From: Nitrospirota bacterium
Lineage (GTDB): Bacteria > Nitrospirota > CAKKRA01 > 9FT-COMBO-42-15
Length of the DNA: 12,657 nucleotides
Assembly: GCA_016214425.1 (NCBI GenBank)
Contig: JACRON010000100.1
Coordinates: 1-12,657, forward strand
Direction of reading: 5' to 3'
The position numbers and the translations under genes are program-made. Under the pieces are notes generated by a model. It did no database searches. It was not told the DNA's origin and worked only from the letters and a program-made list of their open reading frames with translations. The first letter of the stretch is position 1. Each line of letters starts with the position of its first letter. Of the stretch, positions 6,684-12,657 are shown in pieces.

Positions 6684-7048
6684 AATATCTGAAAGATTTT
6701 ATATTAAACAAGCACCCTGGCCAGACAGCCTTTGGCCTTCACAGGATTAGCGGGATAATCTTAACATTCTATCTCCTTTTGCATATAATGCTGCACAGCA
6801 CTGCTTTATTATTTGGCAACAATGCCTATAATGCAGTTGCAAATAGACTGGATAAACCTTTGGCCCATTTATTTGAGATATTTATAATAATAATTGCATC
6901 CTTTCATTCATTAAATGGGATAAGGCTAATCCTCATTGATGTGTTCCTTCTTACAAGATTTCAAAAAGAACTATATTTTGCTGTAAGGTTTCTGACTGCC
7001 TTTATAGGCATTTACAGCTTATCAATTTATTTTGAAAGGCTCTTTTAA
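6680..7048 (+). CDS. sdhC: Succinate dehydrogenase cytochrome b-type anchor, SdhC-like
   Basis: A 122-residue protein with three transmembrane helices (about 24-44, 62-88 and 97-117). GLHRISGIILTFYLLLH is the SdhC signature: the Ser24/Arg22 region corresponds to the quinone-binding Ser and Arg of E. coli SdhC. FHSLNGIRLILID carries His76, the expected haem b ligand. Both anchors have a helix-2 histidine, so the complex could bind one or two haems; sequence alone does not decide. GGAG at 6667-6670 gives a ribosome site nine bases before the ATG. The start overlaps the stop of the preceding anchor gene by 4 bp, and its own stop shares one base with the sdhA start, so the three genes are tightly coupled. 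Confidence 0.87.
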   Translation: MKYLKDFILNKHPGQTAFGLHRISGIILTFYLLLHIMLHSTALLFGNNAYNAVANRLDKPLAHLFEIFIIIIASFHSLNGIRLILIDVFLLTRFQKELYFAVRFLTAFIGIYSLSIYFERLF

Positions 7049-8889
7049 TGTATAACTTTGACGCTGTTATTATCGGCGGCGGCCTTGCTGGACTAAGGGC
7101 TGCATATGAACTTGTAAATAATAAAATAAAAACCGCCCTCATATCAAAGGTCTATCCCATACGCTCACACTCCAATGCAGCACAGGGCGGCGTGAATGCT
7201 GCACTTGGCAATATTGAAAAGGGCCTGCCTGACAACTGGGAAAAACATGCTTACGATACAATAAAAGGCAGCGATTACATTGGCGACCAGGATGCTATTA
7301 TGAAGATGTGCAAAGAGGCGCCATACAGAATCTATGAAATAGAACATTGGGGCTGTCCTTTCAGCAGGACAGACGAAGGAAGAATAGCACAGAGACCCTT
7401 TGGCGGCTCAGGCTTCCCAAGAACTGCTTATGCTACAGACAGGACAGGCCATGCAATGCTTCATACGCTTTATGAGCAGATAATGAGGAAGAATGAGAAG
7501 AATAAGTATCTGACCTTTTTTGATGAATGGTTTGTAACAAAACTGATTGTAAAAGACAAATCTGTTAAAGGCATCATTGCCCTTGATTTAAAGACAGGGG
7601 ATTTACACCCCTTTAGAACAGATGCAGCAATAGTTGCAACTGGAGGCGTAGGTAGAATCTATAGTAAATCAACCAATGCCCTGATAAATACAGGAAAAGG
7701 GCTGGCAATTGCCTACCGGGCAGGCGCTGATTTAAAGGATATGGAGTTCATCCAATTTCATCCAACCACACTTTATGGTACAAACATACTTGTTACTGAA
7801 GGCGCAAGGGGTGAAGGGGCATATTTATTAAATAACATTGGAGAAAGATTTTTGAAGAATTATGAAGACTCAAAGAGGGCAATGGAGATTGCGCCAAGGG
7901 ATATTGTTGCAAGAAATATGATTAGAGAAATAAAAAAAGGGAATGCTGTAAATAACCTTTATCTCCACCTTGACCTAAGGCGCCTTGGTGAAAAGTTAAT
8001 AAGCAAAAGGCTGCCTGGTGTAATAGAGCTCGCAAGAAAATTTGCAGGCATAAATGCAATAACAGAACCGATACCTGTTGAGCCTGCACAGCATTATACA
8101 ATGGGAGGCATAGATGTGGATATAAACTGCCGGACAAAGATAGACGGACTCTACGCAGCAGGCGAGGCTGCTTGTGTAAGTGTGCATGGCGCAAACAGGC
8201 TTGGAGGCAATTCGCTTTTAGAGACAATAGTATTCGGCTGTATTGCAGGCGAAGCAGCAGGCGAATATTTAAGCAAGATAAAGAAGAAAAATGAACGAAT
8301 GTACCTAATGGAATCCGCACTAAGAGAGGAGAAAAAAGGGATAGAAGACCTGTATAAAAGAGAGGGCAATGAATCCTCTTTTAAGCTCTTTGAAGAAATG
8401 AGCATAGCTATGTGGAATAATATCGGCATATTCAGAAACGAGGTTCAATTAAAAGAGGGGCTTGAAAATCTAAAAAGGATAAAAGAGCGGTGCAATAATG
8501 TTGGAATCAGATATAAAGGCAAAAGGTTTAATTTTGAACTTTACTGGTTATTAGAGCTTATTGGAAGCATTGATATTGCAGAAGCTGTTATAATGGGCGC
8601 TATTGAGAGAAAGGAGTCAAGGGGCTCTCATTACAGGACTGATTATCCAAAAAGGGATGATGAAAACTATCTTAAACATACAATAGCAACATACAGCCCT
8701 GAGGGGGCAAAATTAAGCTATAAGCCTGTTACATTGGGATATGTAGTGCCGGCAGAAAGCTATTTTATATCCAGAAGAATCTTGACTCCTCTCTTGCCTT
8801 CAGGTTCTCCTGCCGCGGCGCTGTGTGCGGCTCCTGCGCCATGCATATTAATGGAAAATACCGCCTTGCCTGTGAGACACAGATTTTAG
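7048..8889 (+). CDS. sdhA: Succinate dehydrogenase/fumarate reductase flavoprotein, C-terminus replaced by out-of-frame read-through
   Basis: Oxidises succinate to fumarate (or the reverse) with covalently bound FAD. Domains run in order: FAD-binding IIGGGLAGLRAA (8-19), RSHSNAAQGGVNA with the FAD-linking His41, and catalytic GARGEGAYL (Arg254). HYTMGGI (His349) and HGANRLGGNSLLE (Arg384) follow, then the C-terminal helical part ending HTIATYSPEGAKLSYKPVTLGY. Up to about residue 571 (VVPAES) it matches the natural end of the family. The last roughly 40 residues (ISRRILTP onward) are not family sequence: they are the start of sdhB read in the wrong frame, because the sdhA stop, the spacer and the sdhB 5' end are missing. 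The catalytic core is complete and may still be functional. The order anchor-anchor-A-B is a common sdh arrangement. Confidence 0.93.
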   Translation: MYNFDAVIIGGGLAGLRAAYELVNNKIKTALISKVYPIRSHSNAAQGGVNAALGNIEKGLPDNWEKHAYDTIKGSDYIGDQDAIMKMCKEAPYRIYEIEHWGCPFSRTDEGRIAQRPFGGSGFPRTAYATDRTGHAMLHTLYEQIMRKNEKNKYLTFFDEWFVTKLIVKDKSVKGIIALDLKTGDLHPFRTDAAIVATGGVGRIYSKSTNALINTGKGLAIAYRAGADLKDMEFIQFHPTTLYGTNILVTEGARGEGAYLLNNIGERFLKNYEDSKRAMEIAPRDIVARNMIREIKKGNAVNNLYLHLDLRRLGEKLISKRLPGVIELARKFAGINAITEPIPVEPAQHYTMGGIDVDINCRTKIDGLYAAGEAACVSVHGANRLGGNSLLETIVFGCIAGEAAGEYLSKIKKKNERMYLMESALREEKKGIEDLYKREGNESSFKLFEEMSIAMWNNIGIFRNEVQLKEGLENLKRIKERCNNVGIRYKGKRFNFELYWLLELIGSIDIAEAVIMGAIERKESRGSHYRTDYPKRDDENYLKHTIATYSPEGAKLSYKPVTLGYVVPAESYFISRRILTPLLPSGSPAAALCAAPAPCILMENTALPVRHRF

Positions 8890-9362
8890 AATTAAATGCC
8901 GAGACGATAATCATCCAGCCGCTTGGCCATCTGCCGGTATTAAGGGATTTAATTGTAGATCTCACGCGGTTTTTTGAAAACTACAGGCATATAAAACCTT
9001 ATCTCATCGGGAAATCCCCGATACCGGAAAAGGAATATATCCAGTTACCTGAAGATAGAAGTAAGATTGGAAATACCATAGACTGCATACTCTGCGGCTC
9101 CTGCTTCGGTGCCTGCCCGGTTGCTGGAACTGATAATGCATATCTCGGACCATCTGCTTTATTAAAAACAGAAAGATTTCTAACTGACTCAAGAGATGCT
9201 GCTGAAGAAGAGCGTCTAAAGATAGCTAATGACATACATGGTGTATGGAGGTGCCATTCTGTATTCAGTTGTCAGGAGGTTTGTCCAAAGGAATTAAATC
9301 CTGCAGAGGCAATCTCAAAGATAAAGAAGAGGATTTTGAAAAAGGGAAGCAAAAAAGGATAA
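8823..9362 (+). CDS. sdhB: Succinate dehydrogenase iron-sulfur subunit, 5'-truncated
   Basis: Carries electrons from the flavin to quinone through three iron-sulfur clusters. The first available start codon is GTG 8823, but homology in the same frame extends upstream to about 8760 (LFYIQKNLDSSLAFRFSC). The [2Fe-2S] ligands are all encoded at codons starting 8811, 8826, 8835 and 8871, yet the first lies before the GTG. From the GTG, CILCGSCFGACP gives Cys88, 91, 94 and 98, and CHSVFSCQEVCP gives Cys144, 150 and 154, the normal [4Fe-4S] and [3Fe-4S] set. The C-terminus looks complete. What is missing is the first 30-40 residues (the beta strands of the ferredoxin domain) and any start with a ribosome site. 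As written the protein could not be made correctly: it is either a pseudogene or a sequence collapse. The whole open sdhB frame is inside the sdhA read-through until 8889. Confidence 0.85.
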   Translation: MCGSCAMHINGKYRLACETQILELNAETIIIQPLGHLPVLRDLIVDLTRFFENYRHIKPYLIGKSPIPEKEYIQLPEDRSKIGNTIDCILCGSCFGACPVAGTDNAYLGPSALLKTERFLTDSRDAAEEERLKIANDIHGVWRCHSVFSCQEVCPKELNPAEAISKIKKRILKKGSKKG

Positions 9363-9416
9363 AAAAACGCAAGACAGAAGAAAAGCGGCTGCACTCAATT
9401 TTCTATTATAGACCCT

Positions 9417-9441
9417 GCTGCTTTTTTTAGAAAAAAACAGC
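9417..9441 (+). terminator. Possible terminator-like hairpin after sdhB
   Basis: GCTG-C-TTTTTTT (9417-9428) faces AAAAAAACAGC (9431-9441), a stem with one bulged C and a 2-base loop. The stem is mostly A-T and lacks a following T-run on the plus strand, so termination would be weak. It abuts the -35 box of the next gene. It is the only hairpin seen in the 194-base gap after sdhB. Confidence 0.35.
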
Positions 9442-9471
9442 TTGACATTTCCTTATGCTTTTGAGTAAAAT
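9442..9471 (+). promoter_or_regulatory. Putative sigma-70 promoter for the ATPase-like gene
   Basis: TTGACA (9442-9447) is followed by an 18-base spacer and TAAAAT (9466-9471, five of six). The expected transcript start near 9478 leaves about 80 bases of leader before the ATG at 9557. A GAGGT ribosome site (9546-9550) lies six bases before that ATG, unlike the two leaderless-type promoters in this window. Confidence 0.6.
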
Positions 9472-9556
9472 TATTCAAGATATTGAGTAATTTGTAAGTA
9501 TGTCTGTAACCACTTGTTATTACTCCCTTTTTATGGGTTTAAAATGAGGTTAATCA

Positions 9557-10690
9557 ATGTTTAAGCGCCCCATGTTTAAAGCCCTTTTATCAAGGCTTAA
9601 GGAGCAGAGAAGGTTTATTCAGGTTCTGGCAGGACCGCGTCAGGCCTCGGCAGATGAGCCAACATTAAAAAGCCGCACATGGATTGAACAGCAATGGGAA
9701 ATCGGCCGCCTTAATGCAAAAAAAGGTGAAAAAATAAGGGAATCACTTCTTGTTCTTGATGAGATACAGAAGGTGTCAGGCTGGTCAGATATTGTAAAAC
9801 GGCTGTGGGATGATGATACCGCCGCTAAAATACCTCTCAAGGTTGTGCTTCTCGGTTCATCTCCACTTCTAATACAGCGCGGCTTAACTGAGAGCCTTGC
9901 AGGCAGGTTTGAAATTATTCCCCTCACACATTGGTCTTTTTCAGAAATGAGGGAGGCATTTGGCTGGAATGTTGAACAGTTTATATATTTTGGCGGTTAC
10001 CCCGGCGCGGCCGTTTTAATAGATGATCAAGAACGCTGGTCACGGTATATTATTGACTCTTTAATTGAAACTACTATCTCAAGGGACATTCTTCTGATGA
10101 CTCGCGTTGACAAACCAGCGCTGCTTAGAAGGCTGTTTCTCTTAGGCTGCGATTATTCGGGTCAAATCCTATCCTACCAAAAAATGTTGGGTCAATTGCA
10201 GGATGCCGGGAATACAACAACCTTGGCGCATTACTTGGAGCTGCTTGCCGGCGCTGGAATGTTGATGGGATTGCAAAAATTTACCGGAAAAAAGATTAAA
10301 CTGCGCGGTTCAAGCCCTAAACTTCAGGTATTGAATACCGCCCTGATAAGCGCCCAGTCTAATATCTCATTTGATGAGGCCCTGACTAATCGCAACTTCT
10401 GGGGACGACAGGTAGAAACCATTGTAGGCGCGCATTTGATTAACGACACAATTGGAACAAAGGCGGAGGTATTTTACTGGCGTGAACGCAGCAGGGAGGT
10501 AGATTTTGTCCTTTGTTATGGCAAGGTCATTATTGCAATAGAGGTAAAAAGCGGCCGAAGCAAAGATGCCCTTACAGGCATGGAGGCATTTTCCTCTCTC
10601 TTCAAACCACAGAAAAAATTACTGGTTGGCGGGTCTGGCATCTCTGTTGAGGAATTTTTATCAACGCCAGTCATGCAGTGGTTTAGGTGA
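9557..10690 (+). CDS. AAA_14/DUF4143 ATPase-like protein lacking the Walker A loop
   Basis: A 377-residue member of the AAA-family/DUF4143 group, usually near 400 residues. These proteins pair an N-terminal ATPase with a DUF4143 region and a nuclease-like C-terminus; their cellular role is poorly known. Seen here are FIQVLAGPRQ (20-29), LLVLDEIQK (Walker B, 64-72), VVLLGSSPLLIQRGLTESLAGRF (sensor region and Arg117), FGGYPGA, ETTISRDIL, LYWRER-like FYWRERSREVDFV (to about 318) and IAIEVKSG (about 326-333). In the family GPRQ is followed by VGKTTL, the nucleotide-binding P-loop. Here GPRQ (to 9643) joins directly to ASADEP, which in relatives comes about 20-25 residues later. The frame is kept and there are no stops. 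Without the P-loop it should not bind ATP normally. The gene looks somewhat more GC-rich than its neighbours and sits beside a transposase remnant, suggesting acquisition by transfer. Confidence 0.85.
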   Translation: MFKRPMFKALLSRLKEQRRFIQVLAGPRQASADEPTLKSRTWIEQQWEIGRLNAKKGEKIRESLLVLDEIQKVSGWSDIVKRLWDDDTAAKIPLKVVLLGSSPLLIQRGLTESLAGRFEIIPLTHWSFSEMREAFGWNVEQFIYFGGYPGAAVLIDDQERWSRYIIDSLIETTISRDILLMTRVDKPALLRRLFLLGCDYSGQILSYQKMLGQLQDAGNTTTLAHYLELLAGAGMLMGLQKFTGKKIKLRGSSPKLQVLNTALISAQSNISFDEALTNRNFWGRQVETIVGAHLINDTIGTKAEVFYWRERSREVDFVLCYGKVIIAIEVKSGRSKDALTGMEAFSSLFKPQKKLLVGGSGISVEEFLSTPVMQWFR

Positions 10691-10726
10691 CATAAGCATC
10701 ATGTTTCTAAAACCTCTTTTCCCCGC

Positions 10727-10828
10727 CATGTGAAATATGGCTATACACAAAAAGAAATTGCAGATTATCTAAGAGTCCACTATACTACTGTAAGCAAAAT
10801 AGTTAAAAAGGTTGAAGGAAGGAGTTGA
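10727..10828 (+). pseudogene. C-terminal remnant of a REP-associated (IS200-like) transposase
   Basis: In the frame that continues past the ATPase stop, the sequence reads HVKYGYTQKEIADYLRVHYT then TVSKIVKKVEG and a TGA (10826-10828). This is the helix-turn-helix tail found at the end of many RAYT/Y1 transposases (YGYTxKEIADxLGxHYTTVS). The catalytic HUH/Tyr part is completely absent; upstream is the ATPase gene. It has no plausible start and is best read as debris of an old insertion. The match is from memory of the family, not a search. Confidence 0.7.
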
Positions 10829-10876
10829 TATTTCAAGGGGCTTTTACCCAAATAGGTTTTGTGCTTCGACAGGACG

Positions 10877-10892
10877 GCTCTCGGCTGAGAGC
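10877..10892. repeat. Short GC-rich hairpin beside the transposase remnant
   Basis: GCTCTC (10877-10882), loop GGCT and GAGAGC (10887-10892) form a perfect 6-bp stem, preceded by GTGCTTCGACAGG, a string common in dispersed extragenic repeats. It may be a REP-type element once mobilised by the neighbouring RAYT. It also lies just beyond the 3' end of the minus-strand GMC gene, but no T-run follows on that strand. Confidence 0.4.
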
Positions 10893-10915
10893 GCCATGGT
10901 ATAATTATTTTTGCG

Positions 10916-12352
10916 TTATTCCTGAAATTTCTGGACAATATAATCCGATACCTTCTCTGCAACAGCAGCTATTGTGAGGGATGGGTTCACGCCGAGTGGA
11001 GATGGTATAACACTGCCATCAACGATATATAAATTAGGATTATCAAAAACCTGACAGTTGGCATCAACAACACCGTCTGTAATATTTTCCGCCATCCTGC
11101 ATGTGCCGAGGGGATGGACTGTTACAACCTCACCCCTCTCCTGATAAGGCTCTGTGATAAGCAGCTCGCCTCCAATGGATTCTACTATCTCCTTTGCCCT
11201 TGCAATTGCTTTATCAAAAACCTTTCTGCTTTTTTCACTCATAGACCAACTAAGCCTGATATTATCATTCTCATCAAGAAAGACCCTGCCGTCGCTTCCA
11301 TCAAGGCCGATAACAGCAATACCTAAGAGATGTTTTCCGTACTCCTTCATAACCCTTTTCATCTCAATGCCCCAATAAAAGGGTCTCTTGGCATTTTTAA
11401 ATCTTATTCTGTTTATTACTGTTGCGCTGATTGGCAGCGTGCCCATGCCCTGTAATACAAAACCCTCTTCCCAAAAGGCATAGGTAACACAGCCCTGTGC
11501 CTTGCCCTTATAAACCTCACAATCTTCATTCGGCAGATACCCTGCCAAAAACATATCTCCATTTGCAGAGAGGTTTTTTCCTACATGGTCGCTTAAATTA
11601 TTAAGAAACTTTTTTGACTTAAGCATTAAGGCTGGAGATTGGACTGCGCCTGCAGAAATTATCACTGCCTTGCAAGAGACTTCGTTTAATAACCCGCTTT
11701 TTAGATCTTTATAAACTACTAAATAGCCTTTTTCGTTTCTTTTAACTAAGAGCGCCTTGCACCCTTCTTTAATCCTTGCGCCGTTCTTTTCTGCATCCGG
11801 AATGTAATTTAAGATGAGGCTCTGTTTTCTGTCAAACTTGCATCCTGTGTGGCAGAAACCGCAGTTTCTGCAATTAACAATTGCGGTGCGCAGCCTGTCG
11901 CATGTATATCCTGCTGCATTGCAGGCCTTTGCAAAGATTCCATCCTTTTTCGGCACTTCAGACCAGAGGAGCTGTTTGACATTTAACTTCTTCTCAACCC
12001 TCATGTAATACGAGTTTAATGAGCCCTTATTGTATATTGACGGCCATAGCCTTCTTCCATCCTTATCCTTTTGTTCAAATATTGACGATGGGGTACGAAG
12101 GGATGAGGCGCTGTATAAAAGCGAACCTCCGCCAACACACCTTCCAGTGGAAATCTTGATATTCTCTCCTTCAAATTCCTCATAGATCTCTTTTAGGTAT
12201 TTCACATCCTGCGTCTGCTGAAAGGCATTCTTATCCCAGCGTTTGCCCTGCTCCAGGATTAAGGTTGTCTTTTTAGCCTCACTAAGCTTTGCCCCGCATA
12301 CAGCGCCGCCAAATCCAGAACCAATTATACAAACATCAAAAAACTCTAACAT
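10916..12352 (-). CDS. GMC-family FAD oxidoreductase with four-cysteine (Fe-S type) motif
   Basis: A 478-residue flavoprotein of the glucose-methanol-choline family. The N-terminal FAD site is VCIIGSGFGGAVCGAKL (7-23) with LILEQGKRW (the ribose-binding Glu), then TGRCVGGGSLLYSA (69-82). A cluster Cys161-x2-Cys164-x2-Cys167-x3-Cys171 (CRNCGFCHTGC) sits where long-chain alcohol oxidase-like and fructose dehydrogenase-like members carry an iron-sulfur centre or related cysteines. SAGAVQSPALML is the second FAD motif. The C-terminus has VHPLGTCRM (catalytic His413) and DGSVIPSPLGVNPSLTIAA (Asn456). It should oxidise an alcohol or sugar and pass electrons onward rather than to oxygen; the substrate is not evident. 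It has no signal peptide of its own. A gene resembling dehydrogenase subunit 3 lies 71 bp upstream on the same strand, suggesting a two-subunit enzyme. GGTGGGG just before the ATG is a poor ribosome site. Confidence 0.9.
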   Translation of the reverse strand: MLEFFDVCIIGSGFGGAVCGAKLSEAKKTTLILEQGKRWDKNAFQQTQDVKYLKEIYEEFEGENIKISTGRCVGGGSLLYSASSLRTPSSIFEQKDKDGRRLWPSIYNKGSLNSYYMRVEKKLNVKQLLWSEVPKKDGIFAKACNAAGYTCDRLRTAIVNCRNCGFCHTGCKFDRKQSLILNYIPDAEKNGARIKEGCKALLVKRNEKGYLVVYKDLKSGLLNEVSCKAVIISAGAVQSPALMLKSKKFLNNLSDHVGKNLSANGDMFLAGYLPNEDCEVYKGKAQGCVTYAFWEEGFVLQGMGTLPISATVINRIRFKNAKRPFYWGIEMKRVMKEYGKHLLGIAVIGLDGSDGRVFLDENDNIRLSWSMSEKSRKVFDKAIARAKEIVESIGGELLITEPYQERGEVVTVHPLGTCRMAENITDGVVDANCQVFDNPNLYIVDGSVIPSPLGVNPSLTIAAVAEKVSDYIVQKFQE

Positions 12353-12383
12353 TCCCCACCAAGACCACCCCCTAAATCGTAAC

Positions 12384-12415
12384 TGTTTAGCGTTTTCTAA
12401 GTGAAACGCTAAACA
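12384..12415. repeat. Perfect 12-bp stem hairpin upstream of the GMC gene
   Basis: TGTTTAGCGTTT (12384-12395) and AAACGCTAAACA (12404-12415) are exact reverse complements around an 8-base loop, TCTAAGTG. It lies in the 71-base gap between the upstream gene stop and the GMC start, 31 bases before the ATG. No T-run follows on the minus strand, so it fits an mRNA processing or stability hairpin, or an operator, better than a terminator. Confidence 0.6.
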
Positions 12416-12423
12416 TCAAGGGG

Positions 12424-12657
12424 TTACTTAAGATTCCCGTCTATAGTTCTCTCTTTTACAAAAACCTTCTCATGTGAAAAATCATAGTAGCCGGGATTTG
12501 CTCCCGGGAATCCAATATATTCTAATCCGACTTTATTTTTATATCCCCCGTAAAAGGCAACCTTTGTTAAGATAATAATCCCCTTGAAACCTTTTTTAAA
12601 AAAATAGCTTCTTTCTTCCTTTAATTGAAGTATATATGTCCTTTTCTCAAAATCAAG
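12424..12657 (-). CDS. C-terminal part of a protein resembling gluconate 2-dehydrogenase subunit 3 (partial)
   Basis: The minus strand is open from the right edge to a TAA at 12424-12426, giving 77 residues without a start. The sequence includes RSYFFKKGFKGIIILTKVAF, then YGGYKNKVGLEYIGFPGANP and GYYDFSHE. A helix followed by AFYG..., then an IGFPG turn near the end, is how Gluconate_2-dh3 family proteins (small partner subunits of GMC flavoproteins) typically finish. The adjacent same-strand GMC gene supports this. The fragment is short, so the family call is tentative, but the reading frame, codon pattern and position make it a real gene end. If correct, the full protein would carry a Tat-type signal and take the GMC subunit across the membrane; that part is outside the window. 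Confidence 0.6.
   Translation of the reverse strand, partial: LDFEKRTYILQLKEERSYFFKKGFKGIIILTKVAFYGGYKNKVGLEYIGFPGANPGYYDFSHEKVFVKERTIDGNLK

Noticed and set aside
7922..8429. Overlapping minus-strand open frames inside sdhA (up to 132 codons)
   Set aside because: They oppose the conserved catalytic core of SdhA and have low-complexity Leu/Ser/Arg composition typical of antisense shadows.
8740..8780. Programmed -1 frameshift making an SdhA-SdhB fusion
   Set aside because: The frames have the right relation (-1), but no X-XXY-YYZ slippery heptamer is visible and the sdhB N-terminal strands would still be missing, so a deletion explains more.
10780..10962. 60-codon minus-strand open frame over the end of the GMC gene
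   Set aside because: It overlaps the conserved C-terminus of the GMC protein and the transposase remnant, with no ribosome site or similarity.
12490..12512. Hairpin CCGGGA-TTTGC-TCCCGG followed by GGAATCC, resembling the extragenic repeat at 1324
   Set aside because: It lies inside the open minus-strand frame of the partial gene at the right edge and encodes the IGFPGANPGY turn, so coding constraint explains it better than a repeat.
1..12657. CRISPR array, tRNA or rRNA genes, or a phage or defence island
   Set aside because: No regularly spaced direct repeats, cloverleaf or rRNA motifs, or linked defence genes were seen; the only accessory-looking stretch is 9442-10900.

Overview
The window is AT-rich (roughly 40% GC by eye) with tightly packed genes. 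Signal peptides, a membrane succinate dehydrogenase, c-di-GMP signalling and a two-component kinase point to a respiring Gram-negative-type bacterium. The style of the proteins and the dispersed GC-rich hairpins suggest a Desulfobacterota/Nitrospirota-like or related uncultivated lineage. The phylum cannot be fixed from sequence alone, and the window could be a contig from a metagenome.

Layout. (1) 1-720, minus: an HD-GYP phosphodiesterase that runs off the left edge. Its N-terminal GGDEF domain is reduced to about its last 20 residues. (2) 783-1304, plus: an exported thioredoxin-like protein with a CPQC active site, driven by a near-consensus promoter that starts the transcript almost at the ATG. 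(3) 4651-1390, minus: a compact run purM - purN - small TPR protein - membrane FHA protein. (4) 6223-4820, minus: an orphan membrane histidine kinase, separated from purM by a palindromic dispersed repeat. (5) 6342-9362, plus, divergent from the kinase: a succinate dehydrogenase/fumarate reductase operon (two cytochrome b-type anchors, flavoprotein, iron-sulfur protein), damaged at the sdhA-sdhB junction. (6) 9557-10690, plus: an AAA/DUF4143 ATPase-like gene that has lost its Walker A loop, followed by the C-terminal scrap of a REP-associated (IS200-like) transposase. (7) 12657-10916, minus: the end of a gene resembling gluconate dehydrogenase subunit 3, then a GMC flavoprotein with a four-cysteine cluster.

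How the genes relate. purM and purN catalyse two steps of de novo purine synthesis and are translationally coupled. The TPR gene uses the last two arginine codons of purN as its Shine-Dalgarno sequence, so the TPR and FHA genes probably ride on the purine transcript. The Sdh operon feeds electrons from succinate to quinone (or runs in reverse), and the GMC pair is a second probable membrane-linked dehydrogenase.

The most notable pattern is three separate losses of sequence inside otherwise good genes: the GGDEF domain, the sdhA/sdhB junction and the ATPase P-loop. They could be real genome decay, strain-level deletions or assembly collapses. I see no clear new defence or mobile system. The most testable points are the P-loop-less ATPase, the sdhAB junction and two promoters that appear to make leaderless mRNAs.
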